The position numbers and the translations under genes were made by a program. Below the pieces are notes generated by a model. The model did no database searches. It saw only the letters and a list, made by a program, of their open reading frames with translations, and was not told where the DNA came from. Of a stretch of 64,000 nt of DNA, positions 54,295 to 62,757 are shown piece after piece. Every line of letters starts with the position of its first letter. The first letter of the stretch is position 1. The DNA comes from a bacterium (GTDB taxonomy: Bacteria; JAJVIF01), in assembly GCA_022072165.1 (NCBI GenBank), contig JAJVIF010000003.1, positions 186,001 to 250,000 of the forward strand. Direction: 5' to 3'.

Positions 54295-54849
54295 ATGACC
54301 CACTTCCAGATGAGCTTTCAGGACGCGCTGCAGCGGCACTTCACGCTGGTGTCGCCGGAGTCACTCCGGGAGGTGCTGCTCAACATTCTTGAATATCAGC
54401 CGCAGTACCTGACACCGATTCCCAGCGGCGCACGGGAGCGCTTCAAGATGCTCCTGACCCAGACCGGGCGGCGCATCTTCGCGCAAGCCTTCGCGGGGCG
54501 CTACCAGGGCCTCGCCCGGGAGGAGTTGGAGGCGAACTACGAAGCCGCCATTGGTCGGCTCCGTCGTGAACTGCATTCGACGATCACCGATTGGGACCGC
54601 CTGCAGCAGCGTCAGGGACAGCCCAGCCAGCTGGTCCGGACCTACCCGCAGCAGCAGTTGCTCCGGGCACTGCAGAAGCCGCTACGGGATATCCATGCGA
54701 TGGGACTGAAGGAGGGGTATCTGGCCCGGATGCAGCGGCTGGGGGGCGAGGTGGCGATGGGCGTGTCGCCGGCATCGGCGGAAGCGCTGCTCCAGAGTGA
54801 GGTCCCGGCAGAACTGGAGCGCCTCCTGATGGAGGCTGCCACGCGCTGA
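54295..54849 (+). CDS. Hypothetical helical protein
   Basis: 184 residues, ATG 54295 with AAAGGGGG upstream. All-helical, charged, with many Gln and Arg (ARERFKMLLTQTGRRIF, WDRLQQRQGQPSQLVRTYPQQQLLRALQKPL). No signal or membrane helix and no recognised family. It is followed by a strong terminator and is opposite to rpmH. Confidence 0.6.
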   Translation: MTHFQMSFQDALQRHFTLVSPESLREVLLNILEYQPQYLTPIPSGARERFKMLLTQTGRRIFAQAFAGRYQGLAREELEANYEAAIGRLRRELHSTITDWDRLQQRQGQPSQLVRTYPQQQLLRALQKPLRDIHAMGLKEGYLARMQRLGGEVAMGVSPASAEALLQSEVPAELERLLMEAATR

Positions 54850-54869
54850 GGAGAGCGAGCGGGAAAGCG

Positions 54870-54907
54870 AACGCACCCGGGGAGACCCGGGTGCGTTGGT
54901 TTGTGTG
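54870..54907 (+). terminator. Terminator between the 54295 gene and rpmH
   Basis: A perfect 12-bp stem AACGCACCCGGG/CCCGGGTGCGTT with GAGA loop, then GGTTTGTGTG. The symmetric stem may also stop rpmH transcription from the other side. Confidence 0.8.
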
Positions 54908-54973
54908 TGGGTTCACTGGTGCAGGAGCCGGACCCCGGAGGGTGGCGGCGCCTCGCTGCCAGTGCAGCCAGAG

Positions 54974-55132
54974 CTACCAGGAGCCCTTCTTGGGGACCTC
55001 GACTGTCAGGCGATGACGGCCCTTGGCGCGTCGCGCCTTGATGACCCGCTGTCCGGCCTTGGTCTGCATCCGCTGGCGGAAGCCATGCACGCGGAGGCGT
55101 CGGCGATTCTTCGGCTGATAGGTGCGCTTCAT
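54974..55132 (-). CDS. rpmH: 50S ribosomal protein L34
   Basis: 52 residues, starting [18 protein letters not shown] and containing [21 protein letters not shown], typical bL34 of normal length. In most bacteria rpmH stands directly before rnpA; here it lies about 10 kb away on the opposite strand, beside a helical unknown protein and a Rieske oxygenase. Confidence 0.96.
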   Translation of the reverse strand: MKRTYQPKNRRRLRVHGFRQRMQTKAGQRVIKARRAKGRHRLTVEVPKKGSW

Positions 55133-55273
55133 GCGTCGTTCCCCTTAGCAGGCCCCGTCGATGCGGTGGCAGGACTGACCACTATGGCCCCGGTGCCGGG
55201 GCGCGGACTGGATACTCTACCTGAAAAGCCGTGTCGATGCCAGTAGCAACCGGTTTGTCAATTTCGGACTGCC

Positions 55274-56311
55274 TTATGACAACCCGAACTCCTCCAGCAG
55301 CCGCACAAAATGCGCGACTCCGACCTCCCGCGCCGGGTGCAGGACCCCCCGGTCGTAGCTGCCACTGGCGAGCCCCCGCTGCACCGCCTCGCAAATCGCG
55401 AGGTCTTCCAGCTGGACTTCGTGGGAATAGTGGATCAACTGCGCGGCCTCGGCAGGGTCCTGCTCCGGATGGAGAAAGAAGTCACAGATCACTTCGCACT
55501 GGTCGATTCCCCGAGGGAGCACCAGATTCATCGACACCAGCCCGAAGGAGCAGTTCAGGATGAAGTTGGGGAACGCCCAGTACCACTTCGCCCCGCCGGC
55601 TTCCGCATCAGTCCCCAGGGGCAACGGATCATGGCCGGTGAGGTCTGGCGGCGAAAACTGCAGCGAATGCCAGCGTCGGGTAGTGATGGTGTAGCGCTCG
55701 TCGTCAACCATCCGGAAAAGGCTGGGATGGACCATCTGCAGGTGATACGGCTCGAGGAAATTCTCGATGTAGACCTTCCAGTTGCACTGCATCAGATAGG
55801 ACATCCGCCGCTCAAAGCGCATATCAGCAATCCTGAAAGGCGCGACCTCCGCCGCCATCTCGCCCAGCCATGCAGTCAGCGATGGCCCGCCGCTATTCCG
55901 CAATCGCACAAAAAGCCACTGCTCCCAGGCCCCGACCTCGCCTTGAGGAAGCTGACACTGTGCTGTCGGGAGCGTCGCAAGGTCGAAATCCGGTGCATGG
56001 ACCAGCTGGCCCGTCAGGTCGTAACTCCAGCCGTGGTAGGCACAGACCAGCCGGGTCGAGCTGCCCGGCTCCCGGCAGACCGGACCCGCCCGATGACGGC
56101 AGACATTGCTCAGGGCGTGGTACTGGTCCGGCCCCTCCCGGGTCAGGACCAGGGGAACACCGGCGACCTCTACCGGAAACGCGCCCCGCTCGGGAGGGAG
56201 CTCAGTGCGACGCGCCGCCAGTTGCCAGGTGGTGGGAAACAGTTGCTCGCGTTCCCACACCGCCACTGCAGGATCCGTACACCAGCGACTGGGGGCGGTG
56301 GGGAGGACCAT
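55274..56311 (-). CDS. Rieske-type ring-hydroxylating or demethylating oxygenase, alpha subunit
   Basis: 345 residues. Rieske [2Fe-2S] ligands C71-x-H73 and C90-x2-H93 (CRHRAG, CAYHGW). The mononuclear iron site has NWKVYIENFLEPYHLQMVHP with H190 and H195. This class includes aromatic ring hydroxylases, choline monooxygenase and glycine-betaine demethylase; the substrate is unknown. It starts 5 bases after the Crp-type gene, so they form an operon. The reductase component is not in the window. Confidence 0.88.
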   Translation of the reverse strand: MVLPTAPSRWCTDPAVAVWEREQLFPTTWQLAARRTELPPERGAFPVEVAGVPLVLTREGPDQYHALSNVCRHRAGPVCREPGSSTRLVCAYHGWSYDLTGQLVHAPDFDLATLPTAQCQLPQGEVGAWEQWLFVRLRNSGGPSLTAWLGEMAAEVAPFRIADMRFERRMSYLMQCNWKVYIENFLEPYHLQMVHPSLFRMVDDERYTITTRRWHSLQFSPPDLTGHDPLPLGTDAEAGGAKWYWAFPNFILNCSFGLVSMNLVLPRGIDQCEVICDFFLHPEQDPAEAAQLIHYSHEVQLEDLAICEAVQRGLASGSYDRGVLHPAREVGVAHFVRLLEEFGLS

Positions 56312-56316
56312 GGGAG

Positions 56317-57024
56317 CTAGTGCACGAAGGACTCCGCCGCCTGGCCATCGGCCAGCAGCTCCAGGGCGGGGCAGTCCGCCAGCTCGATCTGCCGTCCATC
56401 GATGACAATCAATCCCCGGTGCTGGAGGGCCGCGAAGGTCCGGGAGAGAGTTTCGCGCGAGAGGCCCAGCATCGTGGCGAGGGTGGTCTTGCTAATGGGG
56501 AGCCGGACCATGGGATGCTCGTTCGGGCCACTCTCCTTCACCGGCAGCGTCAGGAGATAACCCCCCACGCGCTGCTCGGCATGATGCAGGGAGAGATCCT
56601 CGATGCGGTCGGCCAGGACATTGCACTGTGTCGCCAGATTGGCGAGAAGCTGGAGCGCCAGGTCGTGGTGCTGACGCACCACCTCTTTGAACGCCGCCTT
56701 GGGGAAGTAGAGAAACTCGCCACCCTCCAGCACCGAGGCATGGCAGGGAAAAGAACTGTCCGACAGGACAGACATTGTGCCGATTTGCTGCCCCGGGCCG
56801 AGGAGACAGAGAATTTGCTCTCGGCCATCGGGGGTCTCCCGATAGCTCTTGACGAGGCCCGAAAGGGCGCTGAAATACCCCTCCGGGGCATCCCCCTGGC
56901 GCCAGAGTCGCTGTCCCTTACGCAGCCGTTTCAGAATGGCGATGCGCGCCAGTTCAGCGAGGGTATTCGGTTCCAGCCCCCGGTAGAGCCGGAAATGTGT
57001 GAGCAGCGACGGATCCACAGCCAT
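56317..57024 (-). CDS. Crp/Fnr-family transcriptional regulator
   Basis: 235 residues from ATG 57024; the ATG at 57036 overlaps the TACAAT box (57035-57040), so the internal start is preferred. A cyclic-nucleotide-binding-like beta-roll (about 15-125: GYFSALSGLVKSYRETPDGREQILCLLGPGQQIG) is followed by a winged helix (KTTLATMLGLSRETLSRTFAALQHRG). No N-terminal Fe-S Cys cluster as in Fnr. Probably controls itself and the adjacent oxygenase. Confidence 0.9.
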   Translation of the reverse strand: MAVDPSLLTHFRLYRGLEPNTLAELARIAILKRLRKGQRLWRQGDAPEGYFSALSGLVKSYRETPDGREQILCLLGPGQQIGTMSVLSDSSFPCHASVLEGGEFLYFPKAAFKEVVRQHHDLALQLLANLATQCNVLADRIEDLSLHHAEQRVGGYLLTLPVKESGPNEHPMVRLPISKTTLATMLGLSRETLSRTFAALQHRGLIVIDGRQIELADCPALELLADGQAAESFVH

Positions 57025-57034
57025 GATGTCGGTC

Positions 57035-57040
57035 ATTGTA
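57035..57040 (-). promoter_or_regulatory. -10 box TACAAT of the Crp/Fnr gene
   Basis: On the minus strand TACAAT ends 10 bases before ATG 57024; no ribosome site follows. Confidence 0.5.
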
Positions 57041-57141
57041 CGCAGAATCAGACGTCCGGCGTGCTCACCCTCCCCACCGATGGCTGGTGCACGCGGGTAC
57101 CATGGACCTGGTCGTAGCTTTTACCGCTTCGGGGGGTCGTC

Positions 57142-58065
57142 ATGTCGCGTCTGTTGCTGGTCAGTCTGCTCTGCTGCCTGATGGGTGGCATTGCTGAAGC
57201 CAAGCCGATTCCGCGTGGGGCGAAGCTGCTTTATGAAAAGACCACGAACTACCACTTCATCCAGGTCTACGACCTCGCGGGGGTCCGGACCCTGGCGTTT
57301 GATGGCTCGGAAGAGACCATCATGCGGATCAACGACCCCATCCACTCGGGATTCGAGTACCTCAACTTCTTCCACGCGGCCTTCGCCATCAACGGGTCGA
57401 TCCAGCGGGTGTTGATGGTCGGGCTGGGGGGCGGCTCGGTGGCGAAGCAGTTCCAGACCTACTACCCCGGTGTCCAGATCGACATCGTGGAGCTGGACCC
57501 GGTGGTCGTGGATGTCGCGCGGGATTACTTCCAGTTCACGCCGGGTCCTAATACCCGTATCCACACGATGGATGGACGCCAGTTCCTTCGCGGCACGCAG
57601 GTGAAGTACGACCTCATCCTGATGGACGCTTACACGTCGAACCCCTACGGCTCCTTTATCCCGTTTCACCTCGCCACCGAAGAGTTCTTTGCCCTGGCAA
57701 AGAGCCGGCTGCAGCCGGGCGGCCTGCTGGCGTATAACGTCATTGGGCAGCTCAATGGCTGGCGTAAGAACATTCTCGGGAGCCTGTTCAAGACGATGGA
57801 GGGGAGCTTTAACACGATCTACATGTTCCCGGCGAGCAGCAGCCGAAACGTGGTTCTCATCGGCGACACCGGCGCTTCCCGGTACAGCAAGGCCGCCCTG
57901 ACCTCTTCGGCCAACAGCCTGGTCGCGCGGGGTCGCGCTCCGATGCCAGGATTTGTCGCGATGTTTCGCAAGGTGTATGACCCGGAGAGTCGTCCGGCGG
58001 CATACAGGAGCAGCCCGGTCCTGCGGGATGACTTTGCGCCGGTCGATGGTTTGCTGAAGGACTAG
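57142..58065 (+). CDS. Exported spermidine synthase-like protein
   Basis: 307 residues. A signal peptide MSRLLLVSLLCCLMGGIAEA precedes a SpeE-like methyltransferase fold. Motifs: MVGLGGGSVAKQFQTYYP (dcSAM/SAM site), VELDPVVVDVARDYF, MDGRQFL and YDLILMDAY with the conserved Asp. SpeE normally works in the cytoplasm; this copy seems periplasmic or membrane-attached, so polyamine synthesis is uncertain. GGGGGG precedes ATG 57142. It diverges from the Crp/Fnr gene. Confidence 0.82.
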   Translation: MSRLLLVSLLCCLMGGIAEAKPIPRGAKLLYEKTTNYHFIQVYDLAGVRTLAFDGSEETIMRINDPIHSGFEYLNFFHAAFAINGSIQRVLMVGLGGGSVAKQFQTYYPGVQIDIVELDPVVVDVARDYFQFTPGPNTRIHTMDGRQFLRGTQVKYDLILMDAYTSNPYGSFIPFHLATEEFFALAKSRLQPGGLLAYNVIGQLNGWRKNILGSLFKTMEGSFNTIYMFPASSSRNVVLIGDTGASRYSKAALTSSANSLVARGRAPMPGFVAMFRKVYDPESRPAAYRSSPVLRDDFAPVDGLLKD

Positions 58066-58880
58066 CGCAGGCGAGACAGAGCGGCGCAGCAAGCCACGCC
58101 GCTACCGATGCTACAGCGCCGTGTGTGCGCGACGGTCCAAACAGAAAGTCGTAACGACGATATGGGCCCCCCCCTTTTGCGGGGATGGCGGCGCAGCCGC
58201 CGGGGGCTCATCGCGCAGCCGCCGGGAGCTTCCGTAGCGGCGGGGCTTGCTGCGCCGCACTGCTCTTCTGCTGATTGCCCCCGTCGCGACGAGACGTCGC
58301 GGCCCCCGCCGACCGGGGGTCGGGGCACCGGGCGACCGGGGGTCGCCCCTCCGATCCAGTTGCGTTTGGCCTTCTGCGCTGCAATGGACTGCGGCGCTGG
58401 CGCCGCCTGGCGAAGACACCTTAAAAATCTCGAGCGGCGCAAGCGCCGCGGTCCAGCGGAGTCATTGCCCACGAGTCCTTGTTGCCAGGCCGGGGGCCTG
58501 GCGGTCCCACCGACCGGGGGTCGGGGCACCGGGCGACCGGGGGTCGCCCCTCCGGGTCCTTTCCAGCTATCAATCAATCGCAATGCTACTGGGGGGTCGA
58601 CCTCCAGGTCGATGGGTCGGGGGACTTGAGTGCCCAACGCAACAGTGCATGGATAAGTGCGGACCACACATTACGTCTTGGGTCTAAAGACCCGGGCTCC
58701 GGAAGGGCCTGAGCTCCGGCGCTTGAGCCGCTTGTCCATGTCCCTCCCCCCCCAGCCCCCCCTCCCGACTAAGGTCTGGTGGGGGGGAGACAGAGGCATC
58801 AAATCAAAGCGGCGCAGCCAGCTTCCAGTTTTGATGGGGGGAAGTTGAGGTCACCTCCCCAGAAACTTGCTCCAGAACAT
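58066..58880. repeat. Palindrome-module island R7
   Basis: Order: G/C stem with GGCGGCGCAGCCGCC, two copies of the block with CCGACCGGGGGTCGG and GGGCGACC-GGTCGCCC stems (about 58310-58355 and 58510-58560), TCGACCTCCAGGTCGA (about 58597-58612), a GGGGACTTGAGTGCCC stem (imperfect), tag hairpin T(G)GGTC-TAAA-GACCCG (about 58678-58695) and a CCCTCCCC/GGTGGGGGG block. No ORF is credible. The rest to 58951 is unassigned. Confidence 0.8.
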
Positions 58881-58951
58881 GGGAAAATCCTCCCGGGTCG
58901 CCACGGCATCTCAGCAGATGGCAGGGTCGCCATACGACCCAACCTAACGGC

Positions 58952-59503
58952 ATGGCAGACGACAAGAACCGGGCATTCCTGGGGATGGTGGAGCCGCTCT
59001 ATGAGCGGGCGTACACGTTTGCGGTCCACCTGACCGGGTCGCCGGTGGATGCCGAGGACTTGCTGCAGGAGGCGCTGCTGCAGGCGTTGCGAAAGTTCGA
59101 CACCTTGCGGGAGCCGGCGCGCTTCAAGAGTTGGTTCTACCGGATTCTGCACAACACCTGGCTGGAGGCGGGCCGACGGAAGTCCCGACGCCCGTCGGTG
59201 TCGATGGCCCCGGAAAGCTTCTTCCACGTGAGCGATGCCGGTCCCGGCCCGGCGGAGCGGTACAGCGAGATCGAGTATCTCCTGCAGCATGTCAATCCAG
59301 TCCAGCGGGAGACACTCCTGCTGTTTGAAGTGGAGGGGTTCTCGCTGAAAGAGATCGCGGACATGCACGCTGTCGGCATCGCGACTGTCAAGAGTCGGCT
59401 CTTCCAGGCCAAGGAGAAGATTCGCCGGGGATTGCATGGCATCCGGCCGCAGGCGTTCGGCAGCGAGCCGGTCCCGGAGGGGGTACAACATGTGGTCTTC
59501 TGA
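58952..59503 (+). CDS. ECF-type RNA polymerase sigma factor
   Basis: 183 residues. Region 2 (DAEDLLQEALLQALRKF, FKSWFYRILHNTWLEAGRR) and region 4 (ETLLLFEVEGFSLKEIADMHAVGIATVKSRLFQAKEKIRRG) are intact; regions 1.2/3 are absent as expected. Its stop overlaps the ATG of a membrane protein that is probably its anti-sigma factor. No ribosome site precedes ATG 58952. Confidence 0.92.
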   Translation: MADDKNRAFLGMVEPLYERAYTFAVHLTGSPVDAEDLLQEALLQALRKFDTLREPARFKSWFYRILHNTWLEAGRRKSRRPSVSMAPESFFHVSDAGPGPAERYSEIEYLLQHVNPVQRETLLLFEVEGFSLKEIADMHAVGIATVKSRLFQAKEKIRRGLHGIRPQAFGSEPVPEGVQHVVF

Positions 59504-60431
59504 CAAACCAACACCATTCGACCGTCATCTCGACATCGCCTGTCGGAAAAGTACGCCCAACGCCCTGGACGACACCACCGGCCAGGAGTTGGGGGACGTG
59601 AACCAGTTGCTGGCGCAGCACTTCGCGCAGCCGGTCCCCCCCCCACCGCACTTGTCGTGGATGGCGGTCCAGGACCTCATTCTGCAGGCGCCGGCCCCCG
59701 CCGCTCCCCTCCCCTGGTATCGCACGCTCTTCCAGCCCGGACAGCTCGCGATGGCGAGCGCTGCCGCCGCGATCGCCGTCACCCTCTTTGCCTTTGTCCC
59801 GGTCTACCGCACCTCGGTCCCCGCGCTGGAGGGGACGGTCTATGCCCGGGGAGGCGACCAGGCGACAGCCTTGCCGACCTCTGAAGGGCTCGCGCCGGTG
59901 GTCACGGGGAAACGTCGCGTGATCTACCTCGAGTCCCGTGTCAACAGTGGTGGCCCGGCTTCACAGCGGACCGTAGCGGAGAGTACGCCCGAGGGACAGC
60001 TGGAGGCGCTTGGACGACTCCCCGAGGGTGGCACCAGTGATGACCAGGAACTGGCAGCGGTCGCGAGCCAGCAGATGCTGCGGCCCTATCTGAAGATGAT
60101 CGAAACCGACGACATCAGTTATGCCCGGATGCAGGAAGAGGTCCGCGCCCTGAACCAGCAGTCCGGCACCGATGTGCGGTTCTTCCTCAACACGCGAGAG
60201 ACCGAGATCGAGGAGCGCATGACGGCCCTGGAGCTGTTTCGTCGGACCATCGGCGGCGATGGCTTCCTGCCGAAGACCACCATCCGGGTCGAGAAGCAGC
60301 TGGTTTTCATTAGCGATGAGCAGCTGGCGTCAGATGAGCATCTTCCCCGGGAGCTCCTGCTGCTGATGGAGCAGGCCGCCGCTGCCCAGGCTGCTGCGGG
60401 TCAGCAATCCACGGGTCCTGACAGTCCCTGA
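59490..60431 (+). CDS. Probable anti-sigma factor, single-pass membrane protein
   Basis: 313 residues from ATG 59490, which has CCGGAGGGGG upstream and overlaps the sigma gene by 14 bases. The cytoplasmic N-terminus (about 1-85) is followed by a membrane helix (about 86-106, LAMASAAAAIAVTLFAFVPVY) and a 200-residue extracytoplasmic part with helical RTREIEERMTALELFR-like stretches. No zinc-binding HxxxCxxC anti-sigma motif is visible. The role rests on gene overlap and topology only. Confidence 0.7.
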   Translation: MWSSDKPTPFDRHLDIACRKSTPNALDDTTGQELGDVNQLLAQHFAQPVPPPPHLSWMAVQDLILQAPAPAAPLPWYRTLFQPGQLAMASAAAAIAVTLFAFVPVYRTSVPALEGTVYARGGDQATALPTSEGLAPVVTGKRRVIYLESRVNSGGPASQRTVAESTPEGQLEALGRLPEGGTSDDQELAAVASQQMLRPYLKMIETDDISYARMQEEVRALNQQSGTDVRFFLNTRETEIEERMTALELFRRTIGGDGFLPKTTIRVEKQLVFISDEQLASDEHLPRELLLLMEQAAAAQAAAGQQSTGPDSP

Positions 60432-60465
60432 TCCAGGGCGGAAGGTCGCAACAATCGCACCCGGT

Positions 60466-60503
60466 TCCACCCCCGGCGCAAGCCGGGGGTGCGGTGTTTT
60501 TCC
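60466..60503 (+). terminator. Terminator after the anti-sigma gene
   Basis: CACCCCCGGC/GCCGGGGGTG stem (10 bp) followed by CGGTGTTTTTCC. Confidence 0.8.
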
Positions 60504-60539
60504 AGCCGACGATCTATTCCCAATACAGCCCCGGCAGCT

Positions 60540-61250
60540 ATGCCACAGTCGGAGCCCAGGTCTTTAGACCTGGGACGAAAAACTGCTGTCGAGCAAAAGC
60601 GGCGCAGCAAGCCAGGGAACTTCCGTAGCGACGTGGCTTGCTGCGCCGCTCATCTGTATGTTGCCTACGCCCCCGCCGCGACGAGGCGTCGCGGCACCCA
60701 CCGACGCGGGCGTCGGACCACCGGGCGACCGGGGGTCGCCCCTCCGGGTGGAGGGCAGTACGATTCAGCTCTGCGATGGACGGCGGCGATTGCGCTGCCT
60801 CCCTGATGCCGCGGGCAGGGTGCCCGCGAGACCCACCGACGCGGGCGTCGGGGCACCGGGCGACCGGGGGTCGCCCCTCCGAATCCTTTCCAAACATCCA
60901 TAAACCGCACTACCACTAGGGGGGTCGACCTCCGGGTCGACCGGCGTGTCGACCTTCAGGTCGATGGGTCGGGGGACTTTTAGTCCCCAACACGGCACCG
61001 CATAGATTTGTACGGACCACGCATCACGTCCCAGGTCTAAAGACCTGGTCTCCGGTAAGGGCCCGGGCTCCCGAAGGGCTTGAGCTCCGGGGCTTGTGCC
61101 GCTGGTCCATGTCCCTCCCCTGGACCTCGGTCCAGGGGAGGGGGTCTACTCTTACGGCGCAGGCGCACTCTCAGTCACATCGATGATGTGGGTCCCCCCC
61201 GCTTGCGGTGGTGGTCGCGGAGCGACCAGGGGCCTATCACGTAGCGGCCT
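60540..61250. repeat. Palindrome-module island R8
   Basis: Same order as R1. Tag hairpin CCCAGGTC-TTTA-GACCTGGG (60555-60574); GGCGCAGCAAGCC and its inverted copy GGCTTGCTGCGCC; two blocks with CGACGCGGGCGTCG and GGGCGACC-GGTCGCCC stems (about 60690-60750 and 60830-60885); TCGACCTTCAGGTCGA; GGGGACTTTTAGTCCCC (about 60972-60988); second tag hairpin CCAGGTC-TAAA-GACCTGG (61031-61048); CCTGGACCTCGGTCCAGG; and GCTTGCGGTGGTGGTCGC. It fills the gap between convergent genes. Confidence 0.8.
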
Positions 61251-61254
61251 GGGA

Positions 61255-61950
61255 CTATGCCAGATCGAAGAGCAGGATCTCAACCTCCTCGACCCCCCGG
61301 AGCTCCAGTTGCGACTCCCCGGAGACCGCCGCGCCATCACCAGCCGTGAGGGTCGTGCCGTTGAGCTGCACCGTCCCGCGCCCCACCTGCAGCCAGGCAT
61401 GACGCCCCTCCGCCAGCGGATAAGAGACCTGTGCGCCTGGCGGCAGGATCGCGGCATAGAGCGCGACATCCTGGTGTACGGTCACGGACCCCTCGCGGCC
61501 ATCCCGGGAGGCCACCAGTCGCAGGGTGCCGGTCCGCTCCTCGACCGGGAAAGTTGCCTGCTCGTAGCCCGGTGTCAGCCCCTTCTCTTCTGGAAAAATC
61601 CAGATCTGAAGCAGGTGGGTTTCCTCATCGGAGGCGCTGAACTCGCTATGGGTCACGCCGGTGCCGGCGGTCATCCGCTGGACATCCCCCGGACGAATGA
61701 CCGACCCGTTTCCGATGCTGTCCCGATGCTCCAGCGCCCCTGACAGCAGATAGGTGATGATCTCCATGTCCCGGTGCGGATGGGTCGGAAAGCCCGCCCG
61801 TGGAGCGACACGATCATCGTTGATGACTCGCAGGGTCCGGAAGTGGATGTGTTCCGGGTCGCAGTACTCCCCGAAGGAAAACGTATGGGCCGTCTTGAGC
61901 CAACCGAAGTCGAACTGACCGCGGGCGGCGGCGGGGCGCACCTGGATCAT
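61255..61950 (-). CDS. Pirin-family bicupin protein
   Basis: 231 residues. ATG 61950 (GGAGGT upstream) begins MIQVRPAAARGQFDFGWLKT. The metal-binding set of the N-terminal cupin is complete: H57, H59, H101 and E103, as in human pirin. The C-terminal cupin starts near 130. Bacterial pirins act as quercetinase-like dioxygenases or regulators; which applies here cannot be told. Confidence 0.92.
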   Translation of the reverse strand: MIQVRPAAARGQFDFGWLKTAHTFSFGEYCDPEHIHFRTLRVINDDRVAPRAGFPTHPHRDMEIITYLLSGALEHRDSIGNGSVIRPGDVQRMTAGTGVTHSEFSASDEETHLLQIWIFPEEKGLTPGYEQATFPVEERTGTLRLVASRDGREGSVTVHQDVALYAAILPPGAQVSYPLAEGRHAWLQVGRGTVQLNGTTLTAGDGAAVSGESQLELRGVEEVEILLFDLA

Positions 61951-62059
61951 GAGAGCACCTCCAGCGATGCTTGATGTGAGCAACGGTTCAGATGTACGCC
62001 ATCCCGGCGCAGACTGCCAAGAGGGTTGGGGTGAGCCTAAGGCACCAGAGTGCTCCCAG

Positions 62060-62461
62060 TTAATCGACTATAGTTTTCAAAAATTCGCGCTTGCTGCGAT
62101 CCTGCCGATACTCCGCTACCAGGGCATCGGCATCAGCCATGGTCAGGGCCGCCCGGGAGTTGAAGATCACGATCCGGACCCGGTTGTAACCGGTGGCGGT
62201 GTACTCCTGCTGCAGCCAGTCGAGGAGTTTGTGCAGGTCGGCATCGGACAGGTTGCGCTCCACTGCGAGAGCTTCGAAATGGTCCCAGGTCCCGTCATTG
62301 AAACCGGGGGCTTCGCCACTCAGTCGCTGGAACGGCACCGGCGGACGACTCCGGAGGGCCAGGATCCCCGAGACCAGCAGCCAGACCACGGCGACGCCAG
62401 CGATCCAGCGGAGCCACTGACGCACGATCTCGCGGGGTTTTTGCGGCCCAAATCCGGCCAT
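62060..62461 (-). CDS. Membrane-anchored hypothetical protein
   Basis: 133 residues. One membrane helix near 18-38 (WIAGVAVVWLLVSGILAL). The rest is alpha/beta: WDHFEALAVERNLSDADLHKLLDWLQQEY, RVRIVIFNSRAALTMADADALVAEYR. No family recognised. Starts 5 bases after the stop of the 69-residue gene, so they form a pair. Confidence 0.68.
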   Translation of the reverse strand: MAGFGPQKPREIVRQWLRWIAGVAVVWLLVSGILALRSRPPVPFQRLSGEAPGFNDGTWDHFEALAVERNLSDADLHKLLDWLQQEYTATGYNRVRIVIFNSRAALTMADADALVAEYRQDRSKREFLKTIVD

Positions 62462-62466
62462 GATCG

Positions 62467-62676
62467 TCAGTTTTTGCGCATCACTTCGATCTTCGCCACG
62501 GCCGTATACGGCACATGGAACTCACACTCCACCTCGGTGGTGTCCTTGCGATTCTTGCCGAACCAGAGAAGTTCCTGCCCCAATGGGGAATGGCCCCAGA
62601 AGCGGACTCCCTCCGGCAGAAGCTCGCCGGTCAGTAGCTGCACCTTGGCGGGTTGATCCAGGTAATCGTCGAGCAT
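62467..62676 (-). CDS. Small hypothetical protein
   Basis: 69 residues from ATG 62676, which has GGAGG at 8 bases. A longer start at 62715 is in frame but overlaps the TACAAT box (62713-62718), so it is less likely. The sequence (PAKVQLLTGELLPEGVRFWGHSPLG, then VECEFHVPYTAVAKIEVMRKN) is strand-rich. Function unknown; first of a two-gene unit with the membrane-anchored protein. Confidence 0.65.
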   Translation of the reverse strand: MLDDYLDQPAKVQLLTGELLPEGVRFWGHSPLGQELLWFGKNRKDTTEVECEFHVPYTAVAKIEVMRKN

Positions 62677-62712
62677 GCGCGAACCTCCGGCGACGGTCAG
62701 GTAACGGTCCTG

Positions 62713-62718
62713 CATTGT
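62713..62718 (-). promoter_or_regulatory. -10 box TACAAT of the 62.7 kb minus-strand pair
   Basis: On the minus strand TACAAT lies about 36 bases before ATG 62676, giving a short leader with a GGAGG site, in contrast to the leaderless starts. Confidence 0.45.
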
Positions 62719-62757
62719 AGACCGAACTCTGCGACAGAGCGTGATACCGTATCTGTC

